From Rhodocyclaceae bacterium (GTDB taxonomy: Bacteria > Pseudomonadota > Gammaproteobacteria > Burkholderiales > Rhodocyclaceae), in NCBI GenBank assembly GCA_020849155.1, contig JADLGU010000217.1:1-10770 (forward strand): DNA of 10,770 bases. Reading direction: 5' to 3'. Positions 1 to 7,135 of the stretch are shown here, piece after piece. Numbering within the stretch: position 1 is the first letter of the stretch; the number at the start of each line of letters is the position of its first letter. Position numbers and translations under genes: made by a program. Under the pieces are notes generated by a model. That model searched no databases and was not told the origin of the DNA. It saw only the letters and a list, made by a program, of their open reading frames with translations.

Positions 1-1085
1 ACGAACACGTCGCGCAACAACTCGACCCGTGTCATCTCGTACACGCCGAGTGCGCCTTCGACATAGGCCCGTTCTGGCACATCGATGAAGGAAAGGGGAC
101 AGAGATTGCGCCGGATGAGCGGGATGTTGGCGCCAAGCCGGGAGACACGCTTGTTCACATCCACGAAGGGTTGCAGGTACGGGATGTGGACCATGATGAA
201 GAAGGCCTGCTCGAAGGGATCCTCGATGGCGTCGGCCTTGTCCAGAATCATGCGGAAATAGGCGTCGATCTGCTGCGGGATGCCCAGCGGGTGAAACACC
301 GTGCCGCTGACTTCGACGATGCGGTTGCGCAGCCGCCCGCTCTCACCGGGATCGGCGAGCAGGTTCTCGGAGAGCAGCGCGTGCAGATTGAAGAAGGTGA
401 AAGTGTTGAAGCCGATGTCCTCGGCCTGCTCCACCAGCAGTTCGATGGCGGCCTTGTGGTTGAGGATCATCTGCGCTTCGCGGCGATCCTTGCCTTCGGC
501 CGCCTGGCCGAGTTCGATCAGGTTTTGCGTGTCGAGCCGGGTGTAGGTGTTGCCTTCGAGCCGGCTCGATGCCCAGGACAGGTCGATCAGCAGGCGCCCC
601 AGGATATCGCGCGCATAAGTGCCCGCCGGACGCTCGCCGTTGGGAGAGCCTCCGATGTTGTGCAGGTGCTCACGGATTTCCGGCGGCAGATAGGTTGTTT
701 CGTTCGGGCGATACGACTCCAGAAATTTGCGGTCATAGCCCACCGGCTTGCGCTGCTGGATGGGTTGACGGATGTAGTCGAGGACTTTTTGTCCGGCGGG
801 CGAGACGGGTATGTAAATCTCGGCAGTGACCTCATCCGTCGCGTGAGCTCGTTCGGTAATGGTGGCTTCAATGATTCTGGGCTTGCGATAGCGCAGCCCG
901 CGGCCCTTGCCGATCAAAGAGATCTTTTTTTGATCAGCCAGTTCACCCAAGCGGCGTTGCAGGGTGCGACGACTGACGATGTCGGCCAAGGCTGCGTGCA
1001 GGTCGTCGATGCCCACGCCTTCCGGATGACGGGCAATCTCCGCTTCGATTCTTGCGGACAGATCGTCAGGGAGTTTTTTTGGCAT
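1..1085 (-). CDS. Fic-domain protein with N-terminal winged helix and degenerate catalytic motif (3' end cut by window edge)
   Basis: The frame reads from ATG at 1085 to the left edge without a stop (361 codons). Residues 1-70 look like a winged helix with a basic recognition segment (SRRTLQRRLGELADQKK, 38-54). Residues 173-179 (SSRLEGN) match the (S/T)xxxE(G/N) inhibitory-helix motif of autoinhibited Fic proteins. Residues 303-316 (YLQPFVDVNKRVSR) align with the Fic motif HPFxxGNGRxxR. The catalytic His is Gln305, and both glycines of GNGR are changed (V310, K312), while D309, N311, R313 and R316 remain. Fic enzymes normally transfer AMP or related groups to hydroxyl side chains; here that activity is doubtful. 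From memory, a PYLQPF-xDVNKRVSR subfamily is widespread, so the change is probably fixed rather than decay. An AAGGTG ribosome site (1090-1095) lies 4 nt upstream of the ATG. The winged helix and the operator array just upstream suggest an autoregulated DNA-binding protein (inference). The C-terminus is missing. Confidence 0.88.
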   Translation of the reverse strand, partial: MPKKLPDDLSARIEAEIARHPEGVGIDDLHAALADIVSRRTLQRRLGELADQKKISLIGKGRGLRYRKPRIIEATITERAHATDEVTAEIYIPVSPAGQKVLDYIRQPIQQRKPVGYDRKFLESYRPNETTYLPPEIREHLHNIGGSPNGERPAGTYARDILGRLLIDLSWASSRLEGNTYTRLDTQNLIELGQAAEGKDRREAQMILNHKAAIELLVEQAEDIGFNTFTFFNLHALLSENLLADPGESGRLRNRIVEVSGTVFHPLGIPQQIDAYFRMILDKADAIEDPFEQAFFIMVHIPYLQPFVDVNKRVSRLGANIPLIRRNLCPLSFIDVPERAYVEGALGVYEMTRVELLRDVF

Positions 1086-1097
1086 GATTCACCTTTA

Positions 1098-1198
1098 TTG
1101 GCGCGTATTAATTATTTACGCGCCAAAAGACTAGGCTTATTGGCGCGATATGTCAATAATTGCGCCATTTTGTGGCGCGGTAACAGGTATCGCGCCAA
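1098..1198. repeat. Three tandem inverted-repeat operators built from TTGGCGCG half-sites
   Basis: Six half-sites form three pairs. O1 is TTGGCGCG 1098-1105 with CGCGCCAA 1119-1126, extended to a perfect 10-bp arm with a 9-bp spacer. O2 is TTGGCGCG 1140-1147 with the weaker TGCGCCAT 1161-1168. O3 is GTGGCGCG 1172-1179 with CGCGCCAA 1191-1198. Pair widths are 29, 29 and 27 bp and their centres are 42 and 31 bp apart, close to four and three helical turns, so all three should face the same side of the DNA. The array overlaps the Fic promoter. The Fic winged helix is the obvious candidate ligand, but this is inferred. Confidence 0.75.
1128..1156 (-). promoter_or_regulatory. Predicted sigma70-type promoter of the Fic gene
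   Basis: Read on the minus strand, a perfect -35 hexamer TTGACA (1156-1151) is followed after 17 bp by TAGTCT (1133-1128), a 4/6 match to the -10 consensus. This places transcription start near 1121, about 36 nt before the Fic ATG. Repeat O2 covers the -35 and part of the spacer, and O1 covers the expected start site, so bound protein should repress. Confidence 0.65.
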
Positions 1199-1228
1199 AA
1201 GATCATGCCCTATCCAAGCCGTCGAGCT

Positions 1229-1384
1229 TTACCACAAAGCATCCTTCTGTGGCCAGAGGACGGCCCAACGCCCTTTGTCGCCCCGGCAGGCCAGGATGAC
1301 ATCGAACTTGCGCAGACGATTGCCATCGGTGTGCTTGGGGTCGGCTAAGGTGTCACCCCCAAAGGAAGATGCGTCGTCATGGTT
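1229..1384 (-). pseudogene. Degraded HsdM (type I restriction-modification N6-adenine methylase) fragment
   Basis: The minus frame from 1384 to the TAA at 1231-1229 encodes about 51 residues with no start codon. It contains GGDTLADPKHTDGNRLRK followed by FDVILA. This matches, as I remember the family, the HsdM segment just before the catalytic NPPY/F motif (DTL-DP-H plus FDVVLANPP). The motif itself is absent: after FDVILA the frame continues with unrelated or rearranged residues and stops. A good ribosome site (GGAGG on the minus strand, 1395-1391) precedes an ATG at 1380, but that frame ends after 11 codons. This is compatible with an hsdM 5' end fused to an internal segment by deletion. 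Fic genes often sit within type I restriction loci, which fits the neighbour. The identification rests on a short stretch recognised by eye. Confidence 0.5.
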
Positions 1385-1423
1385 TCACGTCCTCCAATAC
1401 TTACATGCGAGCCTCATCTCGCC

Positions 1424-1852
1424 TTAGACAAGCTCGATTTTCTGGCTCTTCGCCCACTTCCTCAACCATGCTGGTGGCATCGGAGGCTTCACCGGGATTT
1501 TGAATCCGGTTTGCTCAGCACGGACGTTTGCCGCTTGGCGCCAAGCACCAGAGTAGCCGTACTTGCGAATCGCGAATGAACGCTGCTTTCGCTTATCTCC
1601 TACCTGCATGTAAGTTGCCCAACTAGCGTTCCATTTGATCAAGCAGATACCTGCAACACCTGATGTCGAAGTGGCAAACGTCTTGCGAGGTCCCCCGGTA
1701 TTTCCATGATTGCCATGAGCGGCGCAAGACAGACTGCAAAACCGACGACGATGAAATTCGCTTGGCGTCACGCGAAAGCGCTTGCGGCACTTTCGGTATT
1801 CGCAAACCTTGAATAGTTGGCTTCTGGGAATCGGCACGCCGAGAATTGCCAT
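1424..1852 (-). CDS. Small zinc-ribbon/AP2-like DNA-binding protein, translationally coupled to jetD
   Basis: The 142-residue protein starts at ATG 1852, whose A is the last base of the jetD stop (TAATG), with an AGGAAG ribosome site inside the jetD 3' end. A longer frame to 1915 lies wholly inside jetD and is less likely. Cys17, Cys22, Cys39 and Cys43 form C-x4-C-x16-C-x3-C, a probable zinc ribbon. Residues 63-115 resemble an AP2 domain: SGVAGI, then W-x-A spacing (KWNASWATY), a basic turn (GDKRKQRSF), the KYG element and an Ala-rich helix ending AANVRAE. Prokaryotic AP2 domains occur in HNH homing endonucleases and small DNA-binding proteins; no HNH motif is visible here. The C-terminus is basic and Pro/Trp-rich (PPMPPAWLRKW). 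Base composition looks less GC-rich than the jet genes. The tight coupling suggests a role with Wadjet, perhaps DNA recognition or regulation, but this is inference and no function is known to me. Confidence 0.72.
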   Translation of the reverse strand: MAILGVPIPRSQLFKVCEYRKCRKRFRVTPSEFHRRRFCSLSCAAHGNHGNTGGPRKTFATSTSGVAGICLIKWNASWATYMQVGDKRKQRSFAIRKYGYSGAWRQAANVRAEQTGFKIPVKPPMPPAWLRKWAKSQKIELV

Positions 1853-3021
1853 TACAACGCTTCCTGTTCGACCGTGAAGCCGGCCGCCACGACGGCCGCG
1901 CCAAGCTCGTCCCACCCCGCGGCTTCGGCAAAACGTCTCATGCGCTCAAGCGTGCCTTTCGAAGCGCTCACCCGATGGCTGTCTGGCACATCATCCGGGC
2001 TCATGCGCCATGGCTTGAGCACATGCCCGGCCGCCTTCGCATCCATTGCCAGGACGGAAGCGATGCGGAAACCGCCTTCGTCGACATCTCCCCAGTGACA
2101 CACGGGGACACCGGCAGCCAATCCTTCCAGCAACTGGCGGTACATCGCCCGCCAAACGGGGCTGGGCATCCCTGCTGTATAGATCAGCAGCACCTCTTCA
2201 TTGCACCGGCGGGCCGCCTCGCTGTGAAAGGTCGTCTGGTTCTCGATCGTCAGCACCAGTACTGGCGTTGACGACAAACGGATGACCGCCGGCGCCGGGA
2301 ATGCAGAATAAGGCTCGTCCAGCAAGGAAGTCACCCGGCTGCGCTCGACCACCACCCGTCCAGCCATCCGCACCGGCTGCTCTTCACGCGACAGACCAAG
2401 CTCCTTCCAGACCTCAGTAGGCTCGCGAATCTCGACGTCGATCGATCCGGCAAGCAGCACATCAAGCGGCGCGGCCAACTTCTCGATCCGCTTGCTGTCC
2501 TTGAACAACCGGGCGCTGGCCTCTCGGACGGGAAGCAACGTCTCCGCCGCCAAAGGCGACTCCCGGGCATATTCGATCGTGCGGATGGCGTCCAGCCAGT
2601 CCTGCGCGCTATCGGGCCCGAGCGCCCGCACTTTCCGCAGTTCCCCCCAGCGCCGGACCACCTCTCCCAGCACGGGATACTGGGACATCCCGGGAGCGAA
2701 CATTTCCTCCACCCTGCCGATCTGCTCACTCACGGGCGTTTCGCCAAGAAACCGGGCCAGCGCAACCGTATCCGTGGCGTCGACCCGGCGGATGAACCCC
2801 TCCTTGGCGCCCAGTCCGTCCCACGTAAGGGATACCGCGCCGGCAGCCTGGGCAGCGCGCATGGTGGTCTCAAACTCCTCCTTGACCCGCAATGAGCGCT
2901 GGTTGCTGTACTCCTGTAGATGCCTGGCTGTCAGCGCCGCGGCGCGAGATCGTCGTCCGACACCAGCTTTCTCTGCATCGAGCAGCAGCTTGGCGAGCAG
3001 CTTTTTTGCTTGGATATCCAT
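1852..3021 (-). CDS. jetD: JetD, TOPRIM-fold DNA-cleaving subunit of Wadjet
   Basis: The product has 389 residues. The N-terminal half (about 1-190) matches the DUF3322-type arm. The C-terminal half (about 215-389) matches the DUF2220/JetD_C domain, a TOPRIM fold related to topoisomerase VI/Spo11. Visible active-site elements are Glu260 in LTIENQTTF and the HWGDVDEGG motif with Asp312 and Asp314, which should bind the catalytic metal. A further acidic segment ends the protein (EQEAL). In characterised Wadjet systems JetD cuts closed circular DNA after the SMC motor has extruded it. The ATG at 3021 overlaps the jetC stop as TAATG, so JetD is probably made by translational coupling in proportion to JetC. 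Length is normal and no catalytic residue appears lost. Confidence 0.93.
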   Translation of the reverse strand: MDIQAKKLLAKLLLDAEKAGVGRRSRAAALTARHLQEYSNQRSLRVKEEFETTMRAAQAAGAVSLTWDGLGAKEGFIRRVDATDTVALARFLGETPVSEQIGRVEEMFAPGMSQYPVLGEVVRRWGELRKVRALGPDSAQDWLDAIRTIEYARESPLAAETLLPVREASARLFKDSKRIEKLAAPLDVLLAGSIDVEIREPTEVWKELGLSREEQPVRMAGRVVVERSRVTSLLDEPYSAFPAPAVIRLSSTPVLVLTIENQTTFHSEAARRCNEEVLLIYTAGMPSPVWRAMYRQLLEGLAAGVPVCHWGDVDEGGFRIASVLAMDAKAAGHVLKPWRMSPDDVPDSHRVSASKGTLERMRRFAEAAGWDELGAAVVAAGFTVEQEAL

Positions 3022-6000
3022 TAGCCGGCCTGGCCGGCACTGAGCGGCGGCGCGTCCATCGGCAGCGCCCGGCGGGCGGCAACCTCCTCTTCAACGAGAT
3101 CCGGGTTGAACTCCGGCAGATCGTCGCGGAATAACGCCCGCGTCTCAGCCGTGACGTTGTGGCCCTCGATCAGGATAGCGTTGCTCGCCGGATCGCGCAT
3201 GATCTCGTAATAGCGGTCCATGAAAGCAGTCAGCGCCCCCAGGTTCTCCCCCGGGCTGGCCATCAGCACCTGCATGCCCAGACTTTCCAGGTAGCGCATG
3301 GAGGCGATGATGTTCGCTAGGTCCATCTTGTTGAAGACCTCATCGAGCACGATCAGGCGCATGCCGTCACCACCGCCCTGGTTCATCCGGTACGCCGAGG
3401 CCAGGGCCGCACCGGCGATCACGTAGAGGGGAGCCCGGTGCTCGCCGCCGGAGCCCGGCCCAAGCCGCTTACTCAGGGAGCCAACCCTCTTGTTTGACCG
3501 GGTGTCCGGATCCTCGCGCAGGATGTCGATGTCGAACTCGAAGAACTCGCGGTAATCGTCAAGCGGGCTGCGCATGCCGGCCGCGCCCGGCGCGGTCTTC
3601 TCATCCAGCAGGCGGTGGAACTCCTCCGGCATCTCCCCCGGGCCGCCCAGCAGATCGTCCTGCGCCCCAAGCTCAGCCACGTTTTTGATGAACGTCAGCA
3701 GGCCGCTCAGTTCCGCCCGCACCGTCCGGCGGAACTGATAGCGCTCTCCGTTGGTGAATGCCGGGCAGGACAACAGCACCTTGTTCAACCGGCTCATGGT
3801 GGCATCCAGCGACTCGATGTTTGTGTGCAGCGCGATCGCTACGTCGTTGCGGAAAGTCTCCTGCGAAGCGCGGTAGGCCGCCTCCATGTCCGCGCGGAAC
3901 CTGTCCAGCTCCGTGTCGCGCAACCGCTTCAAAACCTCGGCGAGCCAGGCCTGCGCGCGCCGCCAGTCGCCGGCGAGCTCCGGTGAGACCTGCTCGCGAT
4001 AGGTCGTAATGAAACCGCCCAGGGCGGTCGTGCCGCGTTGAATCGCGCTGTTTTTGCTACTCTCGGCCTCCTTGCCCCGGCGCAGACAGTAGGTGCGCAT
4101 CTCGCCCAAGCCTTCTCCGCGTTTCTTCAACAGCGCATCCCACTGGCGCTCGGCAAATGCCGGGTCGTAGTTCGGCTTGTCACGTAGGGTCTTCTCCTGG
4201 GCAACGAGCAACGCCCAGGCCTGCGCCGCCTTTTGCTCTTCGACGGACAGTGTTCCCAACGCGCTCTTGGCAGCCCCCACCGCTTGCTGAAGACCAGGCA
4301 ACTGCTCGGCCAGCTCGCGCGCCTCGGCCTCTTTTGCGGCCTCATCTTTCCCGAGGCGGACATATTCCTCGTCCGCGGCCGACGCCAGCTTGAGCGTCAG
4401 GCTCTCGGCAGCCGCTGCCGACGACCGCATCTCGCCCCAGGCCTCATCCACGAACGCCAGCACCCTCGCCTCGTCGGCGAGCATGATCAGCGCATCATTG
4501 AGCTTCTTCGCCTTTTCGCTCTCGTCGTTGAGCCTGGACATCTCCCGCTGCAGGCGAGCGACTTCGGCGCGCAGCGCGTCGCGCTGTTCGCCGCTGCCGG
4601 CACCGATCTTCAGGGAACCCACGGCTGTCGGCCGCAGCCGGTCGATCTCGCCGGCGCCAACCAACATGCCATCCTTCGTGAGCGTGCGCGCGCCAGCCAA
4701 GGCCTCGCGGTCGGTCCCGGCCCGCATGATGTCGCCGAACTGGCGACGCAGATAGGCCACGGCAGACCGGTTCTCGCCCGTGATCAGCTCAGCAACCGAC
4801 CCGGGCTTGGTGGAGAAGGAAGTCTCGATCCGTTCCTCCACCACGAGTTTTGCGCCATAGATCGCGCGCTGGCCAGCGAGTCCGCGATAGGCGGCAAATG
4901 CCGCGCCCTCTTCCTTGGCCGTCACCATCAGCGCCTCGACCCGGCGACCGAGGTAGGACTCGATCACCGGTTGCCACTCCGGCTCCGCAACCTTCACCAG
5001 ATCGCAGACCGGCTGCGGTTGGACACCCTTGTCGCGCAACTCCGCAAGCAGCCGCTGGATGTCATCCGACAGGGGTGCCTTGCCCTCCAGGGTGCGCGCC
5101 AGCGCATCCTTCGCCGTCTTGAGCTTGGCGTCATTCACGCTCAAATCGTTCTCAATTCCGCGCCTCGCCTTGAACATAAGATCCGCGGCGCGGGCAATCA
5201 CCTTCACGGCTTGTCTTGCTCCGTCGTGCAGCGCCTCCTGCCCGGCCTCCGGCAGGCGCGCGGCGAGCTGCCCGAGAGAATCCGCCTGGGCGGAGACATC
5301 AGGCTTGATCTCGACGAGATGCGGGGATTGGGCCGCCTCGCCCAACGTGCGGCGGATGAGCCCGAATTGGGCACAAAGCTCCCTTTCCTTTCTGGCTGCC
5401 GTTTCGCGATGTCGGGTAATATCGCTCTGCAGCACCCCATGCTCGCGATGCGCAGAATGCGCCTCACGCAGCGCCCGCAAGCGTCTGGCTTCTTCCTGTG
5501 CGGCAAGCGCCTTGGCCTCGGCCGCCGCGCACTGCTCGGTCTTTTGCTGTAGCGCTTCCTCGGCATCCTGGCGCCTCTCCACGGCCTTGTTCGAGATATC
5601 CCCGGCCTCTTCTGCGGCGGCGGCGGCGGCCAACGCCTCCCAGCTCGCCTGTTGCCGGTCTTCTTCCTCGGCCCGGGCAAAATCTGCCTCGATCACCGCG
5701 CCATCTGCGATCTTCTTCTCCACCTGGGCAACCATTTCGGCCAGGCGGCGGAACGATTCGGTTACCTCCTTGAACTTGCGGATGTTGGTAGGATGCGCTT
5801 CCAGCACATCCTCGCGCACGATGCGATCGACAGACTTGTCGAAGCGCATGCGCAGCCCGAAGCGGAAGGCCCGCACGAAGCTGTCGTAGGCGGGGACGCC
5901 GCCCGAACCGCGCAGTGCCAGCAGCAGCTGCCTGATGTAACTCTCCGCGCTGTCGAAGACCGGATCGTCCCCGGTGGTCCTCGAGCGCTCCACCAACTGG

Positions 6001-6476
6001 TGCCGGAAAGTCGCCCACTCTTGCGGCCGCTCCTTGCCGTCAATGACCTCGAGGTGGTCGCCCAAGGTAAGTTCCATGCCTCGCAGGATGTAGCGGCCCA
6101 GCACATCATGCTTCTCACGGTCGGCGGAAGCGAACAGGCATACCCCAGTCGACACCGGCTCTTTCGTTTCCGTGTCACGCCAGACAAGCGTGATGTAGGT
6201 CGTGGCAGTGTCCCGATAGCGATGCTCGATCGTCTCGCCGTACTGGCCGAGGCAATAGGCGCGCAACGACCGGGTTGTTGCCGTTTCTTCGTCGGCCTGC
6301 GCATTCAACGCGACCAGGCGCTCATTGGCGCCGAACATGGCGATCTGCACCGCGTCGAGGAGCGAGCTCTTGCCGCTCCCGTTGGCCCCGAATATCCCCG
6401 TGATCTCGCCCACGCGGATCTCTTCTTTCTCGTACAGGAAAAACTGCACGAGCCGGATGCTCTCGAGAACTTTCAC
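3021..6476 (-). CDS. jetC: JetC, SMC/MukB-like ATPase of Wadjet
   Basis: From the GTG at 6476 the product has 1151 residues. This start overlaps the jetB stop as GTGA and places VKVLESIRLVQFF at the N-terminus, as expected for SMC heads. An upstream ATG at 6515 would add a low-complexity Arg/Gly tail read inside jetB. The Walker A motif GANGSGKSS is at residues 30-38. The C-terminal head holds the ABC signature SGGE (about 1009) and the Walker B LIVLDE (1041-1046) with catalytic Glu1046. Between them lie long Ala/Glu/Arg-rich coiled coils (about 260-480 and 640-890) around a more globular hinge-like segment (about 485-615). As the MukB/MksB-type motor it should dimerise, bind JetA and JetB, and use ATP to translocate and loop DNA. 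All ATPase motifs look intact. Confidence 0.95.
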   Translation of the reverse strand: MKVLESIRLVQFFLYEKEEIRVGEITGIFGANGSGKSSLLDAVQIAMFGANERLVALNAQADEETATTRSLRAYCLGQYGETIEHRYRDTATTYITLVWRDTETKEPVSTGVCLFASADREKHDVLGRYILRGMELTLGDHLEVIDGKERPQEWATFRHQLVERSRTTGDDPVFDSAESYIRQLLLALRGSGGVPAYDSFVRAFRFGLRMRFDKSVDRIVREDVLEAHPTNIRKFKEVTESFRRLAEMVAQVEKKIADGAVIEADFARAEEEDRQQASWEALAAAAAAEEAGDISNKAVERRQDAEEALQQKTEQCAAAEAKALAAQEEARRLRALREAHSAHREHGVLQSDITRHRETAARKERELCAQFGLIRRTLGEAAQSPHLVEIKPDVSAQADSLGQLAARLPEAGQEALHDGARQAVKVIARAADLMFKARRGIENDLSVNDAKLKTAKDALARTLEGKAPLSDDIQRLLAELRDKGVQPQPVCDLVKVAEPEWQPVIESYLGRRVEALMVTAKEEGAAFAAYRGLAGQRAIYGAKLVVEERIETSFSTKPGSVAELITGENRSAVAYLRRQFGDIMRAGTDREALAGARTLTKDGMLVGAGEIDRLRPTAVGSLKIGAGSGEQRDALRAEVARLQREMSRLNDESEKAKKLNDALIMLADEARVLAFVDEAWGEMRSSAAAAESLTLKLASAADEEYVRLGKDEAAKEAEARELAEQLPGLQQAVGAAKSALGTLSVEEQKAAQAWALLVAQEKTLRDKPNYDPAFAERQWDALLKKRGEGLGEMRTYCLRRGKEAESSKNSAIQRGTTALGGFITTYREQVSPELAGDWRRAQAWLAEVLKRLRDTELDRFRADMEAAYRASQETFRNDVAIALHTNIESLDATMSRLNKVLLSCPAFTNGERYQFRRTVRAELSGLLTFIKNVAELGAQDDLLGGPGEMPEEFHRLLDEKTAPGAAGMRSPLDDYREFFEFDIDILREDPDTRSNKRVGSLSKRLGPGSGGEHRAPLYVIAGAALASAYRMNQGGGDGMRLIVLDEVFNKMDLANIIASMRYLESLGMQVLMASPGENLGALTAFMDRYYEIMRDPASNAILIEGHNVTAETRALFRDDLPEFNPDLVEEEVAARRALPMDAPPLSAGQAG

Positions 6477-7135
6477 TGGGCCGCCTCCTGCTCCTCGGCG
6501 CCGGCGGCCGCGCACCCGGTTTCAGGTACGGGAGCGCTCCCCGGTGCCCACTGCGTCAGGCGGACCAAGGCCGTCTCGCCCAACACGTCCGCGATCGCCG
6601 GTCGAATCACGACCGTATAGGGCTGGCCGGCACCCTCGTCGTCCTCCGGCTCGGCCTCTTCGCCCTTCCGCGCAATCCCCCACCGCTGCATGGCGCGCAT
6701 CAGGCCGTCGAACTCCCCCTTGCCGGGCAACTCTCGCCCGGTAGTGATCCGGTACTTCTCGGCAAGCTCAACTAAATCGCAGACGATCTCGCCGTGCTCG
6801 TTCATCTGCCCAAGTCGCGCTCCTTCGTCGTAAATGCCACGCAACACCAAGGCCAGAAGCGTCTGGGCGACGCTGGCCGGCCCTGTCTTTGCATGCCGCG
6901 GCAAGGCGCAGGCATATCGCAGCTGCCGGTTGACCAGCACATCGATGCCCAGAGGCGCCAGCGCATGCCGGAAATCGCGCTCGAACCGATCCAGCAGCCA
7001 GTACGCGGTACGGCTGTGCCGGTCGGCATGGTAGAGCACCTGCTCTGCGACCAGTCGGTAGGCGGCGGCTTCGAATTCATCGGCCGCATGTGCGCCATCG
7101 GTGGCGCTGGCCGGTCCTTCCCAATATTGGCTCAT
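6473..7135 (-). CDS. jetB: JetB, MukE/MksE (KITE-like) subunit of Wadjet
   Basis: The product has 220 residues, a usual length for MukE/MksE-type subunits. It is mostly helical, with an ELPGKGEFDGLMRAMQRWG stretch (135-153) typical of the second winged helix in this family. An acidic loop follows (about 159-170, EEAEPEDDEGAG), then a beta-hairpin-like PYTVVIRPAIADVLG. JetB should bind the kleisin JetA and help clamp DNA against the JetC heads. The ATG at 7135 overlaps the jetA stop as ATGA, and the TGA stop at 6475-6473 overlaps the jetC GTG, so the three subunits are co-translated. The final 25 or so residues (Ala/Glu/Pro-rich) look disordered. Confidence 0.9.
   Translation of the reverse strand: MSQYWEGPASATDGAHAADEFEAAAYRLVAEQVLYHADRHSRTAYWLLDRFERDFRHALAPLGIDVLVNRQLRYACALPRHAKTGPASVAQTLLALVLRGIYDEGARLGQMNEHGEIVCDLVELAEKYRITTGRELPGKGEFDGLMRAMQRWGIARKGEEAEPEDDEGAGQPYTVVIRPAIADVLGETALVRLTQWAPGSAPVPETGCAAAGAEEQEAAQ

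Noticed and set aside
1407..1422. Small hairpin (GCGAG...CTCGC) just after the AP2-like gene as a terminator
   Set aside because: The stem is only 5 bp with a 6-nt loop and no T-run, too weak to call.
171..1427. Long plus-strand open frame (418 codons) opposite the Fic gene
   Set aside because: It is antisense to a recognisable Fic reading frame, crosses the operator array and HsdM remnant, and shows no family resemblance or ribosome site.
1853..1915. N-terminal extension of the zinc-ribbon/AP2 protein into jetD
   Set aside because: The 21 extra residues are Arg/Gly-rich and overlap the conserved JetD C-terminus. The TAATG start at 1852 has a ribosome site.
6477..6515. Upstream ATG for JetC
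   Set aside because: It adds 13 Arg/Gly residues read inside jetB. The GTG at 6476 overlaps the jetB stop and gives a normal SMC N-terminus.
4233..6620. Long plus-strand open frames (439 and 322 codons) opposite jetC
   Set aside because: They are antisense shadows of the high-GC coiled-coil SMC gene, rich in Arg, Leu, Ala and Gly, with no recognisable domain.
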